Below, piece after piece: positions 25,026-38,428 of a DNA stretch of 64,000 nt. Position numbers and translations under genes: made by a program. This DNA is from Sphagnum compactum (Eukaryota; Bryophyta; Sphagnopsida; Sphagnales), in assembly GCA_965153455.1 (NCBI GenBank), contig OZ234497.1, positions 16,361,872 through 16,425,871 of the forward strand, written 5' to 3'. The notes under the pieces were generated by a model that saw only the letters and a list, made by a program, of their open reading frames with translations, was not told the origin of the DNA and searched no databases. Each line of letters starts with the position of its first letter. The stretch's first letter is position 1.

Positions 25026-28000
25026 TACTATTAAATTGGGGATGAAACAAGGATTACACAGTCAAACTAGGGTCTAAAGGCAGGATGACTTTAAGGATAA
25101 CTCTATTGTCTTGCCCACTTCTGTGCCGAAATCACCCAAGGTATTTGACAGTACATAGGTTAGAGAACTGGGCCCCAAGAGGTTTGAAATCCAGATTAAA
25201 GAAATTAAAACATTTCAATGGAATCACCTTGATTGGAGGAGGGTGGAAAAGTGAGGCATCAATTCAAATAAATTGACATTGTTGTTTAAAAGTGAATGAG
25301 TTTAGTCGTCACTTGGATCCCTCCACCCTCAGCCTCTAAAGATGCCAATTTGATTACAAAAACAAAACAAAAAGTTTATGGATCAACAAAGTCAATCATG
25401 ACCATCACAAGGCCAATTTTTTTGGGGGTGGGTCCAGTTGAGCATCCGTCCATCATCCAGTATGTCGTCTTGTGTGTAAAGTGCTGCCAAGAATTGAGGG
25501 TGCAAAGATTAGGCTATCCATCATTGCCCGTCTTGTGCCATAGCCCAAGGCTTTTGTGCAGCTTTTCTATTATGCTACTGGAGCCACTACTATCTGCTTC
25601 CAATCCCATCCCACCTTTATTCCTTTCTTCAGGCCACTTTGGGAAACTCTTATGATTATCCTTAGGATACCCCCTTCCCCATGCTTTCTTTAGGCCTGCA
25701 CTACACCACTCCTTCAACATAAAACACTGTCATTGCTTCCTTAATACCATGCCCCACTTACATTGCATTTAGAACAGCTCCACCGGCAGCAGTATACTGG
25801 TTTATAAAACTTAATTTGGATGAAGTTTAGGATTTAAATAGCATAGGACTGGTTTTGAACCCATAAAAAGGTCCACATGAATATAGTGCTTTCCAAAAGG
25901 TTCAACAAATACGATAAACAAATACCGTCCAGTTTAGTTGGCCAGTCACAATAGTTATCTCATCATGTGGTAGCATTTTATCAACCCTCACATTTCATTG
26001 TCCAACATTTGGGCCAGGGTGATCGAGCACCCATGATGAGTGAGCCCAGATAGTGGCCCTATTAAGCCCAAAAATGTTTTTGATTTGAACTCACAGATCC
26101 TAATTTAATCTTAGCATAGGATATTTGTAGTATTTAGAAATAATTTAAATGAATTTTTCCATGGTACCAACATGGGTGTGGGTTTACCCAAGGTCAATAT
26201 TTCATGTTTATAGATGAGGCACGGAAATAAATTGCACATTTTGGATGTTCTAGACATTGGTAGATGCCCACATAGGTAGAGTCTGGGTGAATATCCTCTC
26301 CTCTTAGGAATCCTAAGAGTGGGTATGCTCTGGAGCCAATAAATCTTCTTCTTGGCAATTAGACATTAAATTTGGTTGGAGCATGAAAAGGGGAACTATG
26401 CTAGACTTATATTTGAAGTCAAGCATCTAGCCTTGTGAAACTATCACAGGGAGGATGCTGTTGGGTGTGGGGGTTATTATGAAACTTTCAGCTGGTAGAC
26501 TGCTTCATGATCTGAAAGTCAGTTGGAATCTGCGTCATGTCACAAGTGCAAAAAGGGCTCATATATGCCATGTGGCTAAGCCTTACCGACTTATCATCTA
26601 TACTGTGGTGGAGAGAAAATCATGGGCGATACTTCCATACTGGGATCCCTATTGGTCCTCATGGAATGATATCCTACCAAAAACAGAGTCCGAGTGAGAG
26701 TCTCATATAAGCAGCAAATTGTCTTATTCAGTGACAGCACCCTTAACACCCAGAAGAATGAGTTCAAGGAATTAGATATCTGGAGAACCAGTCTACCCAC
26801 ATATCAACTGCATTGGCAGCCTGTACTTGTATTGACAATGGAGTTTGTCAAGGGTCAGTTTCCATGTAGGCAATTCTGCCAGCAGCAAGAGGAATGAATA
26901 ACTGAGAGTGATCTACGTTTCTACGCTCACTGCTTGCCTACTGCTAGACGAGTAGCTGGGTGATTGATTGTTCACTAAGCTCTTGTGGCTCCTCCCCCTT
27001 GACCCACCAGATTGAGGAGATTCCCTCTTCTTACTCATCATTTTCTTCAGTCAACTGATAATTGACAGTATCTCCACTTACCATAAAATGGCCAACCAGA
27101 GTGAAACAGTACCCACCATGGTAGCATGAAGGATGGATGGATGCATCATGGTAAGTGGTCAGGAAACAGTTTTCTTTCAGAGTTGCAGTTCTTTGCAACT
27201 CTTTCTTTCTAGTTCACCATTTGAAAGGCTCTTTGTATGTCATCACTTGGGCCAATCATTATGGCTGACCAATCCAAGTAGTCATTTTCTTTTATTGGCC
27301 CTTTTGAAGTCTCTATATCATCTTGTGCATATTTATAGGTCCAAGCTCACTTTCACCATTTTTGAAGGTTGAACTTCATTCTAGTCCTACATATAAGCCA
27401 TGTTGGTTCAAGTGAAGCAGCACCCACCAATGTACCATCCATTGGATGCCCATTATGACTCAGTTGTGGATGAGCCTAAACTGAGTTAACATCCTGTTTG
27501 GGCTTGGTAATCCATTCTGTTAGAAGTAGGTCATATATATATAGGAAGATAGGTAGGAAAATAGGTGAGTACTAGATGAGAAGATGGTTTGTACATAGGT
27601 GGTTTTTAGTTTTAGTACCTACCTACCAACAACTGAGCTAACCACCATTAGTGGACAAATTGTCTTAATTCTCCAACCACATTCTCTAATGGAATGATTG
27701 GTCTTTTTTTTTTTTTTTTGTCTTTTCCTCCAACCTCTCTTCCCTTTTGAAATTGTGAACATTTGTTACATTTTTCAACCTCCCTCTCCTTTGAAAAAGG
27801 GTGTACATTTTAAATCATTAAAAACATTCAAGCTGTGAGCTAGATTTTTTTTAATTCATCAAGTTTAGGAACTATATGATGAATTGACAAGTCATTAATC
27901 AATGTGGATTATTGTCAAATAATTTCCAATATTAAGTCTATAATCAATAGGTATTGGAACATATATTGGAGATTTTCAAGTATGGGATTGAATGTTTTGG

Positions 28001-30410
28001 GATGAATTTCAAAATATGCATTGTTAATATTGAACTGGATATTACAGTTATTTGTAAAGTACCCAAGATAGGGGGTTTCAACAAAGGGGGAGAGGTGGGA
28101 CAGGCCCAAGACACATGATGTAGCAAAATAATAGTGGATGAAACTCTGTCATCTAATGAAATCAGGGGTTGTCAGAGTTTGATCTTGTATTTTGTGTTTT
28201 GATGCACACTGCTCCAACAAGGCTAGGTATTATGTTTCATATTTGTGTGTGCTTGTGAGAGGGAGAGAGGAATCTTCTCACTAGACTATGAGAGTTAGGT
28301 TTTCAGTTGTAATTTTGTTAAAACCAAGCAGGTTGGTGTATATAGGCATTAGGTTTAAAATGATCACCCAAAGGTCGAAGTAATGCCAAAAATGATTCAA
28401 CCCAAAGGTTGGAGATAGGAAACAAGATTTTTGGACAAGTTGAGATTGCAATTTGCTATTTATTGTAAAAGTAGCAAGTGAATTGGTAACATCAAATAAA
28501 TTTAATATAAGGCAATGTAATGTATTGATGGGTTCTTGAAAAGAATGCCTATATAAATTTAAAAAGTGAAAAACTAATGCAAAAATACATGTCGTGTAGA
28601 GTGGTTCAAAAAACAACCATACAATTTGAAGACTACTAGTTTGCCCAGCTCCTTCAAGACAGCACTTGGTACTTTGCACCACACTGTTAAATTAGAATAG
28701 GTAGAAATATACATTGATTGCATCAAAATGAGCATAGAATCAACCATAAATCTGACATGGAGAGGATGTTACAAGAACCATTCCTTAAAAACACAAGTGA
28801 CTGCTCTAGGTTAGTGTTCAGTAATTGAGTCTGTCAATTAAAACACAAATACCAATTTTAAAAAAAAAGTAGTATTATTTTGATATTGCATTATTTTTTT
28901 AAGTAGTATGATTTTGATATTGCACTTCAGAGCTCTCTTCATTTGTAACTTATTATAAAAATTACTGTGATTGATCTGGTTTATACTTTAGACCCAAGTT
29001 TGAAAATGGCAACAAAAGGAGTGCCTGGGCCTTTTCCATCCAACACCAAAATTGTCAAGCTCCAACTTGAAGAGGACATGATCCTGTTATGCAGGTTCTC
29101 AAGTATGTTGACCTTGCTCATTCATCATTTGTGCCCAAATTTGCCACCATTTCCTTACCCCCAAACACAAGCACTCCAGATACTAGAAGCTCTAGCACTC
29201 CATGCTAGAAGTTATCATAATGACAAGCAGCACAAACTCTATGCCATACAATTTCCTATACTTTCTCTCTTAATGCTTGCAAAATCTATTCCTCAAGTGA
29301 AACTGTCCTCTGAAATTTTTTAATTTGATTTCTTGTCAAGGTAAATGATTCCATGGTCCTAAGTTTGAGCAAATTTCTAGTTTTGGTGAAAACTCTGTAA
29401 CAAACTTCAAAATAGTTCTGTACATACATGACAAAGCCCAACCATGTCAAAGAGACAAAGAATCCTACCAAAGTGACACTCTCACCAGCAAGAACTTTTA
29501 TCACCAGTACTTGATTGCACACAATTTCAAGAGATTTTCCAGAATCCACCAGTTCACTAGAATCTGTCCTCTATTTTCACCACAGCACCCAATCTCCAGG
29601 TCTTTAGAGCTGCTACATGGGCATCCGTCAAAACTTCCAATAGTTCTGCAACATCCAGAATTTCAGATCTTTCCAACAGCAAAACTTCTTTTAGGCTGCT
29701 CAATACATTTCTGGAATAACCACAAAACTGGATTACTTCTACTTATAGAGATGGGTTTCTGCAAAGGAGCACTAACCTGTAAAAATCACATATACTGATG
29801 TCCAGTTTCTCTGACCTTCTGTAGAAAGAATTCATACAGGGCAAGCAAGGTTTGAGAGACATTCCTTCTCTCATCTCAGGGAGTTCAATTCTTCACAAGC
29901 AATGTCCATGCCAACCTGCCATTTGTTTTTATTCCACAACTTCCAAGACCCACATTTGAATGGTCATCACAAGCAGCTACACAGACTTGAAGTGGATATA
30001 TGAGTCCAGTTTCTATATCATATGATGGGGAGAAATGGAATGTTGAATTTCCATTTATTGAGCTCACTATAGTGCATTGCCATCATAAGAAACTCTTTGA
30101 CCCACATCCTGCAAGATATCATCTTACTCTAAACTCAGGAGGATCTGCTGAGTTCATGCTATTGTCAATCATATAATTTCTGGCAAGGCATGTTCACCAG
30201 TAATTATTTCACTTGCTCTGAACCATAGTCAGCAGATTCAAGTTAACCAGGCATTCATCTGAAGTGCACCTATTTGTTAAGCATATGAGCAAAATTAGAC
30301 TTTATACCAGAGCTGCAATGACCATGAAAGGATCTGTTGGGCAGGTTGCTACTCTTATCCCTGATGTTCACCCAAAAAGGAAGTATTACTTACAGATCTT
30401 CTAGGAAAGA
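25026..30410. other. Intergenic sequence with moderate GC, no gene recognised
   Basis: Several frames of 60-133 aa occur on both strands (for example 25296-25655 plus, 28281-28682 minus, 28967-29323 plus), but they overlap each other, lack recognisable motifs, and no splice-consistent chain could be built. The right part (29.3-30.4 kb) may include the 3' UTR and downstream flank of the minus-strand SCO1 locus. A poly-T tract lies at about 27706-27719. Confidence 0.4.
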
Positions 30411-30414
30411 AACC

Positions 30415-33400
30415 TCAAGCATGCTGCCTGAAGCTCAATTCTTTCTGTTTATTCGCATTCCTCATCTCCTCAGATACACCCTAAGCAAGAGCTTTCGCAT
30501 TATAATTTTTCCCAAAAAACTTCACAAAATCCATGTTTGGATCCATCAAGTACCTGCATCTCAGAAACAATAGGGCAAGATGATATGACAAAGTTTAGAG
30601 GGTGAGAAGTATGTAGATATGCACAGCTGAATTTAGTTGCTGCAAACTACTGTTCTGTACACTGGTTCTCGGGGTCTTGAAGCAGTAACATGAGAAGGAG
30701 CAAACTATCGATTGCATAATTCTTATGCATGAATGAATCCACTTGCACATAAGAGCATCTGAACAACTACGAATAATTACAAGAAACTAGGAACTCTAAG
30801 GTAGCCCACACCCCCTTCTGATACACCGACAGAGTAACACTGACACAATAAACAAACACTGAAATGTATGCTTCAGCAATGTGGCCTGGGAGCAAGTTAT
30901 TAACAGACAGTGAGCTAGAACTCAGAAAGTACCACAAATTCATGATTCCTGTCTAAGCATAATTGTATGGAATAACAACATTGTAGACCTAGCACATACA
31001 TGATTATGGAGTGATCAACAAGATAGTCATTGCCCTCATCTTCAGTCATCATGTAATATACGCGATACTCACGAGCCACCTCTTGAATGGCATTTACACT
31101 GCCAGTCAGTCCCACTAATCTGGGATGAAATTCTGCACCCAACTCACCAGCAATGCTTGACAATTCAAGAACCAATTGAAGTGGCCCCTGAACACAACGA
31201 GTTGGCTTGACTTTGGGCAAAAATACGTGCCTAACAACCCCTCTTCTTCCCCATATCCTCGTCACATGAATCACTCACGGGTCTAGGTAACATAGTACAA
31301 GTCCAGAGTGCTGGTTCAGATCAAATACTGAGTCTCTAAGTGGTCCATCACAGCCAATCCAAATCCCATTCTAATGGTCTCCAATTTTATTATATTCCAC
31401 CTATTTTATTGAGCATATATGCAAACACCTACAAGACTGCAGAGAAAAATCCATCAAAACTGGAAGTCAATGGTTATGTCACTTCTGGCTAAACCAAAAC
31501 AAACATGACAAGAATGACTGCAGCCAAACCTTGTTAGTTTTTAATCACAAAGTATCACATCATCACCATCATCATGAATTGCAGTGACTATGAGCATTAC
31601 TTGAGGCTTGTTCTCTATGTGTACAACATCCTGAGGCCGTCCACTACCTGTACATGTCAGAGAGTAGGGCCTAGAATGGGTGGCTGATATTCCAAGTTAC
31701 CTATCAAATAATCTTGAATCCGTTCACTGTATCATACTCAGGATCAATAGAGATAAAAACTGGCAGAATTTGCTCACCCCCTTCTTCTCTGCATCATCAG
31801 ACTTGACAAAGAGTTAGTCCTTTCTGTGTTTACTGTCTTGAAACATAGTGTGTCTGCTAATATAGTTTACCAGCATGACACACCACCATGCTGTACAAAC
31901 AATGGAGCCTGACACCTGAAAAAGATGAAATTACGAACTTGCACTTTACTATTAAGCCAGCCTAAAGCCCATATGTTGACGAGAAGAATTCCCATCATTA
32001 TGAGTGGACATCACAGGCTCCTACCTAGATGAAATAGACATTTTGATGGCAATGAAATATCAAAAAGAAACAACCAATATCCTTTGTTCACAAATAGAGC
32101 TTGATGTGACCCTGTGGGAGAACACATATGTCTGAAATTGCACACAACTCTCCACAACAAAAAAATGGAAGGCAGCATGGCAATGAGTACAGTCATAGCC
32201 TTATGAGAGTTGCTCACTAAGAGTCAGACCATCACCTTCATTGGGAATAGCAGTGATGAGCTGCCTTGACTACCCACTGCCTTTGTCAGCTTCCAACAGT
32301 GGGTGTACACAAGTATATAGCAACATGCACAAAAGTTCAGGCAAATCATTCTAAAAATCTGTGTCCTGAATTTCTGTGCATTTCCAGAAGCAACAGGAGG
32401 AGTCAGTCATGATGTTGGCTAGCAAGTTCAAGAGACATAGCTAATAAAAAATAAATCAATAGTATCTTCATTCAAGATGCAACTAGCCTGTGAGGGTAAC
32501 ACATACCTATTTCATCAACAGACTCTGCAAGCTTTGTGACCTCATCAGGGCAGATGTCTGGGCAGTAAGTAAACCCAAAGTAAATGAGAGTTCATTTGCC
32601 AACAAAGTCCTTATCAATCACCTCTTTTCCATGCTGATTAACCAATTGAAAGGACCTCCAATTGCAGCCTTCCCAACCCCAGGGCCAGTTCTCGCTACAG
32701 CAGCCCCATCTGATTGCATCACTGCACCAGACAGATCACTCACAATAAACCCAGCCAAAGGATTCACACTCAATGAACACTGAACAGCAAAGTGAAAGAG
32801 GGAAATGGCAGAGATTTCACTACTAAGTTGCTTGTGATGCCTCCCAGAAGGTAAATCAGAGAATGGAACTGAGGCCTCATCAATTCTATATTTTCTGAAA
32901 TACCTCATTTGCTTTCCCAAGCCTTCAAAATTTTAGCACTCTCCTTCAGACCAGATGCACCTCAATTCAACTCCCATATAAAGCAGACAACTAGTATACG
33001 CAATTTGTAGTAAAGCTTCAATTGGAGCTTTGAGCTGCCATTTTTTCTCCTGATCCCAATACAAAAGCAGCCCAATCCCTGTCACCACTAAAAGTGCCAG
33101 ACTCACCCATGATACTGGCTGCACAATGCACACGCAAAAAGCAGTCCTTACTACCAACATAGGTGTGACCAGAACACAGAGACAGAAATCCTGAGGGTTC
33201 AGAGTTTAGGGTTTAGCATTAAGACTAACCTACAAAATTCTCAGTTGTTTGAGCTTCATGAGCATGAAGTGGGATGCTTGCACAGTTAGTATGTTTGCAG
33301 TGACCAAAACAAAGTCAGTGTTGATGCTTCAACCTGTATCTCTCTCTCTCTCTCTCTAAATATCTCCTAATAACTATGCTTATGAAGCCAGGCGAGGAAT

Positions 33401-33960
33401 CTCAAGCTTCAGACGTTACTACCACTGTAACTTTGGTTAGGAAAATCTGCAACCAGCATTCGCAACATTGACCTGCATTCATATTCTACAATATCACAGA
33501 ACGAAAATCAAGGACATATCACTAACTTACACCACCGTGGACAGCCCTTGATTTTTCTGCTGCTCCTTTCAGCCCCTTGTCAAACTGATTTTGCAATTTC
33601 TTCACTGTTCTTAGCAGCCTCTGCACTGTAACTGCTTCCAGATGTCTCATGCGTCGGGTCAAAATGTGGATCTCGTGTTTCCCTCCCTGAAACAAGGAAA
33701 GTAGCACCAAGAATTCCTTGCCAATCAACATTCTCAAACTGTTGCTGATTTCTTTTCTCTCAGATGTTCCTGCTCATTCCTAATCGAACAGACACCACAA
33801 AGGAACCACATACACTTGACAAGCTCTTGTCTGCATCAATTTTGTTTTTTCACAAACTGTGAAAGACATACAAAGTATTTGCAATTTTGTTAGGGTTTGC
33901 CAACTTTGTTAGGGTATGTTGTGCTTATCTACATCTACGCAGAGAATTCCTCAATGCCAT
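30415..33960 (-). pseudogene. HCC1: SCO1/HCC1-like copper chaperone, multi-exon, apparently inactivated
   Basis: Known: SCO1 (HCC1 in Arabidopsis) is a thioredoxin-fold protein of the mitochondrial inner membrane that delivers copper to the CuA site of cytochrome c oxidase subunit II. Seen, 5' to 3' on the minus strand. Possible exon 1 from ATG at 33960 (MALRNSLRRCR, then TAA). Exon 2, 33686-33531, ends KSRAVHGG. Exon 3, 33118-about 33000, has PVSWVSLALLVVTGIGLLLY, the membrane segment. Exon 4, about 32721-32507, has GVGKAAIGGPF and the CPDIC copper motif. Exon 5, 31788-31701, has LPVFISIDPE. Exon 6, 31132-31000, has FHPRLVGLTGS, YRVYYM and DYLVDHSI with the copper-ligand His. Exon 7, from 30553, has MDFVKFFGKNY. 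Most exon ends keep GT-AG sites and matching phase. Lesions: a TAA in exon 1; a frameshift near 33585; a 1-nt loss near 32645; TGA for the expected Trp at 32592-32594; 1-nt losses near 31773 and 31725; a TAG at 30481-30483. Retained introns make this an unprocessed copy or a dying original gene. The exon 3/4 junction and the extent of exon 1 are uncertain. Confidence 0.8.
33341..33358. repeat. CT dinucleotide microsatellite in intron 2 of the SCO1-like locus
   Basis: A short uninterrupted (CT)n run of about nine units, in the intron between exons 2 and 3. Confidence 0.8.
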
Positions 33961-34394
33961 GGTAGGTGAAAATCTCTGGAAACTATTACTCTTGAAAACA
34001 AATTGGCAATGTCTTGCCACCCGCAGAAGAGATGTAGCGACCTGTAGAAGCATCTGGTTTATTTTTCCCCCTTCTCTTTCGCGAAAGGTCAAAACTAACC
34101 GTTCCTGAGAAGCTTTGACAAGTAGAATGTCTGCGTGGTCAGCACGACACGTAGCATCCGCCTGCCACCACGGCTTGCAGCAGCAGATGGTTGCATAGTT
34201 TTTGTTATGCTGTAGCAGCAGCAGAGACGGGAGTGCAGTGACATGGGATTGTGGGAAATTTGTTCTCGGATTGTCCTTACGCGGGATTTTCTTCTCGGAT
34301 TCTCGAGTAAGCGCGATGCAGATTCTCGCGCTTCACGAATGCAATGCTGTTCAATGACGTTTGCTGCGGAAATTTGCTAAGAATTCCGAGCCCT
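33961..34394. promoter_or_regulatory. Probable former 5' flank of the SCO1-like locus
   Basis: This stretch is more GC-rich than its surroundings and lies directly upstream of the candidate ATG at 33960 on the minus strand, as expected of a plant housekeeping-gene 5' UTR and promoter. No TATA box or start site could be fixed. Confidence 0.3.
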
Positions 34395-35020
34395 GTCTGT
34401 AGAGAGATGTTAGGATTTAAGAATTTAGGCTCAGATTCGCAATAGAGCAAACTTAGGGTTTAAGAGTTTAACTGCAACTTCGTCATAGAGAAAATTTAGG
34501 GTTTAAGAGTTTAGGTTCAACGTCGCAAAAGGGGAAATTTAGGGTTTTAGTTGACTGTGCAATTACGAGTTATGAAAATAGAGACGTTTTAAAGAATAGG
34601 TAGAGACATTTCAGGGATATAAGAGTTCAGGGTTTCAAGACTATGAAGGAATTGTTAGAGACATTTTAGGGATATAAAAGTTCAGGGTTTTAAGACTATA
34701 CAATTACAGGTTATCACAATAGTGAAATCTTAGGGCATAAAAGTTTAGGGTTTTAATGAAAAATGCAATTGTGAGTATTTGAAATAGAAACATATTAGAG
34801 TATAAGACCATAGAAATTTTTTAGGGTTTATAGTTTTAGTTGATTATGCAATTGCGAACTTTCAAATTTTATAATATTAAAGTTTATCAAAATTGAAATT
34901 TTATGGTATAAGAATTTAGGCTTTTAATCAATATGTAGATGTGAGCTATCAAAATGGAAACATTTTAAAGAACAAGAATTTAGATTTAAGCAATTATGAA
35001 ATAAAGACATTTTAGAATAT
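34395..35020. repeat. Degenerate minisatellite, unit about 60-75 bp, built on TTTAGGG-like text
   Basis: The phrases TTTAGGGTTTAAGAGTTTAGG, GCAATTGCGAG and AAAATAGAAACATTTTA recur in the same order about nine times, decaying toward the right. The left copies hold exact TTTAGGG heptamers; the right ones have drifted. No coding frame. Confidence 0.7.
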
Positions 35021-36760
35021 AAAGCCCATGCCACCTTTGGTGGTAGTGCTTGTATTATGTTAGTGTTTAGGATAATGTTTAAAAACTCCAATAATTGTTA
35101 ATTAACCTCAAGAATGAAATAACATGTGACATGGAATGAATATTAATTTAGTGTCAACAATAGCGTTTACAAGCATTTAATAATAATGAAAAGAACATTT
35201 CAAGATTCTTTTGTGTTGTTATTTAAAGTTTCAAAATTTCAACAATCATTTAATGTTAAGGTATGTTCTTTTTCTTGTATTTTTTACTTTTCCCCTCTTT
35301 TTCTTTCTAGTTTCACTTCATTGCCATGGTTTCATTTTACAAGTTCTATCTACAAAAAAATTACTTGTACAAAAATATAATAGTATATTAGTAAGACCAT
35401 TGCAACAATGTAATGCTTCATGTGTAGTTTTAGAAAACAAGCATGATGTAATAAGAAAGAGGAAAGAAAGCACATTGGTGAAGACATGAGACAAAATGGC
35501 AATGAAGGAGCCATCATAAAAAATTGCACACAATTGTAAAAGTTTTTAAAGCATACAACATTGATTCTTGTTCACAAAATTATTCTATATCATATACATT
35601 AAATAATAAATGAAGTTTTTGGAAAGATCTTTGAAAAATAGTTTTTAAAATTCTAGAAATTTTAATTAACAAAAGTTTTTAAAAGAATTTAAAAAATAGT
35701 TAATAAAAGTTTCTAAAAAATGTAGTTGGTGAAAGAGTAATGTAACTTAATTCTACTAATCAAATAATAGTATTAAAAAGTGAATTGTATCATAGAAACT
35801 TAGAATAAATATCAAGTCAAACCCCAAATACAGCCAAATGGTGATGAGTAGGTCGAGCCAAAACCAACAAATGATGATTAAACCAATCTCCATATATAGC
35901 TAGTTATTTGTTTATCATAAATAGTTGTTGATAAAAGTAAGCAAGTTGAATTGCTTAAAGCATTTGATAAACAAACCAACAAATCAAATTGTTAGTGGAC
36001 TTGGTAGTTAACCTAATTAATGAACAATTATGTCAAGCAATTAGTTAAAATTGACAATAATTATGTATAAAAGAAGAAGGAATTCAGGATAAAGGGTTCA
36101 CCATTTTTTTGAAAAGATATGTTGTAGGTGATTCAAAATTATATAAAGTTCCATGTGTAATATTATATTTTTTCATTTTCATGGTAGTGTTGGTGTATGA
36201 AAAAAAAGAAAAAAAGAAGAAAAGCAATTTATGTTGAGTAATGGAGTCTTCCAAGTAGGTTTAGACAATGTGTGTATGTGAGTTTTATAATTGAACATAA
36301 TATTTTGGACCTGCAAGAATGAAGTGTGATAGATTATAAACAATAAAAATGAAACACAAGATCAATATAAAAAAAACTAAAGCAACGAAGATTTGTGAGT
36401 AGTTGTAGTACAATGGAAATGTAACATAAAGTTATCCCAACCAATGAGTACATGATACTTAAAAGGATGGAAGGGGCAAGAACGCAACAATTATTTATTG
36501 GGTAGGTAACTGAATTGTAGAATTAAATAGTTAACATTTGGCGAGTAGGTGTTCCCAAAATTCCAATTTGGCAATTGCATCTATGAGTTTTGACATATTC
36601 ATCCTCTTCCTTATTCATTTTCAGGTTTTTCCTTTCCATCAAATTTTCCTCTCTTCTATGGTGTTGGAAAATATTTTCATGTTCCTCTATGATCAGCATA
36701 CCTTCATCACTTTCTTCAATTGACTAATTTCCTAGGTTGACCATAACCTTGCATCTTGAC
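35021..36760. other. AT-rich intergenic sequence, no gene seen
   Basis: No recognised features. Frames of 60-92 aa near 35186-35533 overlap on both strands and look like composition shadows. Confidence 0.5.
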
Positions 36761-36772
36761 GGTGCTACTTTT

Positions 36773-37016
36773 GGATTCATTTACATACCAACTATAGTCC
36801 TTGGCAAGCCAACTTGATTGTTCACCTCAATTTGCACTTCAACATGTGTGGTAATTGGCTTTGCTTCTTGAAGTTCAATAAATGTGTACCCATTGGATTC
36901 GTTTACATACCAACTATAGTCCTTGGCAAGCCAACTTGATTGCCCACCTCATTTTCTACTTCAACATGTGTCATAACCAACTATGATTCTCAAAGCTCAG
37001 TTTGTGTTCCTATGGA
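36773..37016. repeat. Tandem duplication, 122-bp unit, two copies
   Basis: The copies start at 36773 and 36895 and share long identical runs (such as TTTACATACCAACTATAGTC and the text after it). They lie in the tail of the broken minus-strand coiled-coil ORF. Confidence 0.8.
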
Positions 37017-38300
37017 TTTCATTGGTTTGAATTTCCATCGAGACTTTCAACCCTGTTGTTCCTCTTATGGATGGTAAGACTTGGTTAAAGATTTGTAAAT
37101 CATCATCGTTAATACCCTCCAATTCCTTTGTTAGCTCTTCCTTCACCCTAATTTGTTTTAACAATTTGTCAATATACATATGGTACCCCTTTGTTTGTTC
37201 CACATGCCACTCACGCATGTCCTCCATTGTTTTATCCAACACAATATCCAACTCCACCAATTTTCATCCTTTCAACTTATCAAATATGTTGCCTTGGTTG
37301 CATTATGTGTTGCAAGGACATCCCAATCAAACACATTTATCTTCATAGCTAATGCATGAGGTTTGAACATTCTTTAGTTCTTGTATCTTTTATTGATCAT
37401 AAAATGTTTCTTTGGAAGTCCTTCGAGCTTCTACCTCCTACTATTTTTTCCTTTGATTCCTATACGCCTCCTCAAGGCCATTTAAGGCTTTGGTCAAAGC
37501 CTCCTTTTTTAAATCAATGCATGCATTTAATGTTGCAAAAAAAATTATGCTTCCTAAAGTGTGTGTAGTTTGGAATTCATAATCTTCTTTTCATTCCAAG
37601 TTTATGTTGTTCCTCTTCATGCAACTTCTCAAGTTTTTGCATCTATTTGTGAATTTTTTTTCTTTTTCCATGAAGTTGTGACTTCATTTCCACTAATTCC
37701 TTAGTTAGATCCCCATTTTTTTCCTTGGTGGCTTTTAACTCCATTTCTAAACATTCTTACTCAACATACGAAGTAATATGTCCCCTTTTTGCCTCCTTTC
37801 ATTGAACCTGTAATTGTCTTACCATCTTTGTTGAATCATGTGACAGCTCCTTGTCCTTTTGTCTCATTTGGACAATGTATGAATCCTTGGTCAATTCCCA
37901 CTCTTTGATTCATTTTGCAAATATTTCAAGTTCCATCATTTCTTCTTTGGTTACTAGTAGTTGGGTGGTCACAATATCTAGAGTTAATGTTTCATCCTCT
38001 AATACATCTCTCAAGGTGATATGTAATTCATGCACATAGACTTGTTCATTGGTGGTAATGAGGACATAAATTACTTCTTTCAATGTTTTGGAAACACTTC
38101 CCCCACCTTGTTTTTGTGTTGCAAATTAATCCTTCTCCACCATCCATTGGTTTGGAAGGGCTTCCTCCTTCGACATAATGATCTTTTTTGCAAGTTGAGA
38201 TGTATTAAGCGACATGTCCTTTACTTGGCGAGTTGTCAATTCTTCATTAACGAACTGGTTTCGGGCTACTTGCATTTCCTCTTGGGTAGCTTTTGAAAGA
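36780..38300 (-). pseudogene. Broken coiled-coil ORF, family not identified
   Basis: Read on the minus strand, long stretches are rich in Glu, Lys, Gln and Leu with heptad-like spacing and are broken by stops and frame changes. Examples are MELKATKEKNGDLTKELVEM (about 37750-37690) and an intact 87-codon block at 36997-37260 containing MREWHVEQTKGYHMYIDKLL. At the right, blocks such as NEELTTRQVKDMSLNTSQLA (about 38250) continue the theme. The opposite strand gives only shadow frames. Coiled-coil ORFs like this occur in accessory genes of plant retroelements and in unrelated structural proteins, and I cannot choose between them. The size is at least 500 residues if the blocks are joined in order. 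Confidence 0.5.
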
Positions 38301-38428
38301 ATTTCCTTCTATGCAACATGTGAAGGAATCTCCTCCTTTTTAAACTATTATTTATTACAAATTCATTATAATTGCACTCATGATGTCATGCTGACATCAT
38401 TGATTATTATCCATTTATTAAAATTTTG

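Noticed and set aside
25296-25655. 119-aa plus-strand frame
   Set aside because: Unremarkable composition, overlapped by a minus-strand frame, no recognised domain and no splice-consistent neighbours.
28967-29323. 118-aa plus-strand frame near the SCO1 3' end
   Set aside because: No domain or homology recognised; likely a chance frame in moderately GC-rich DNA.
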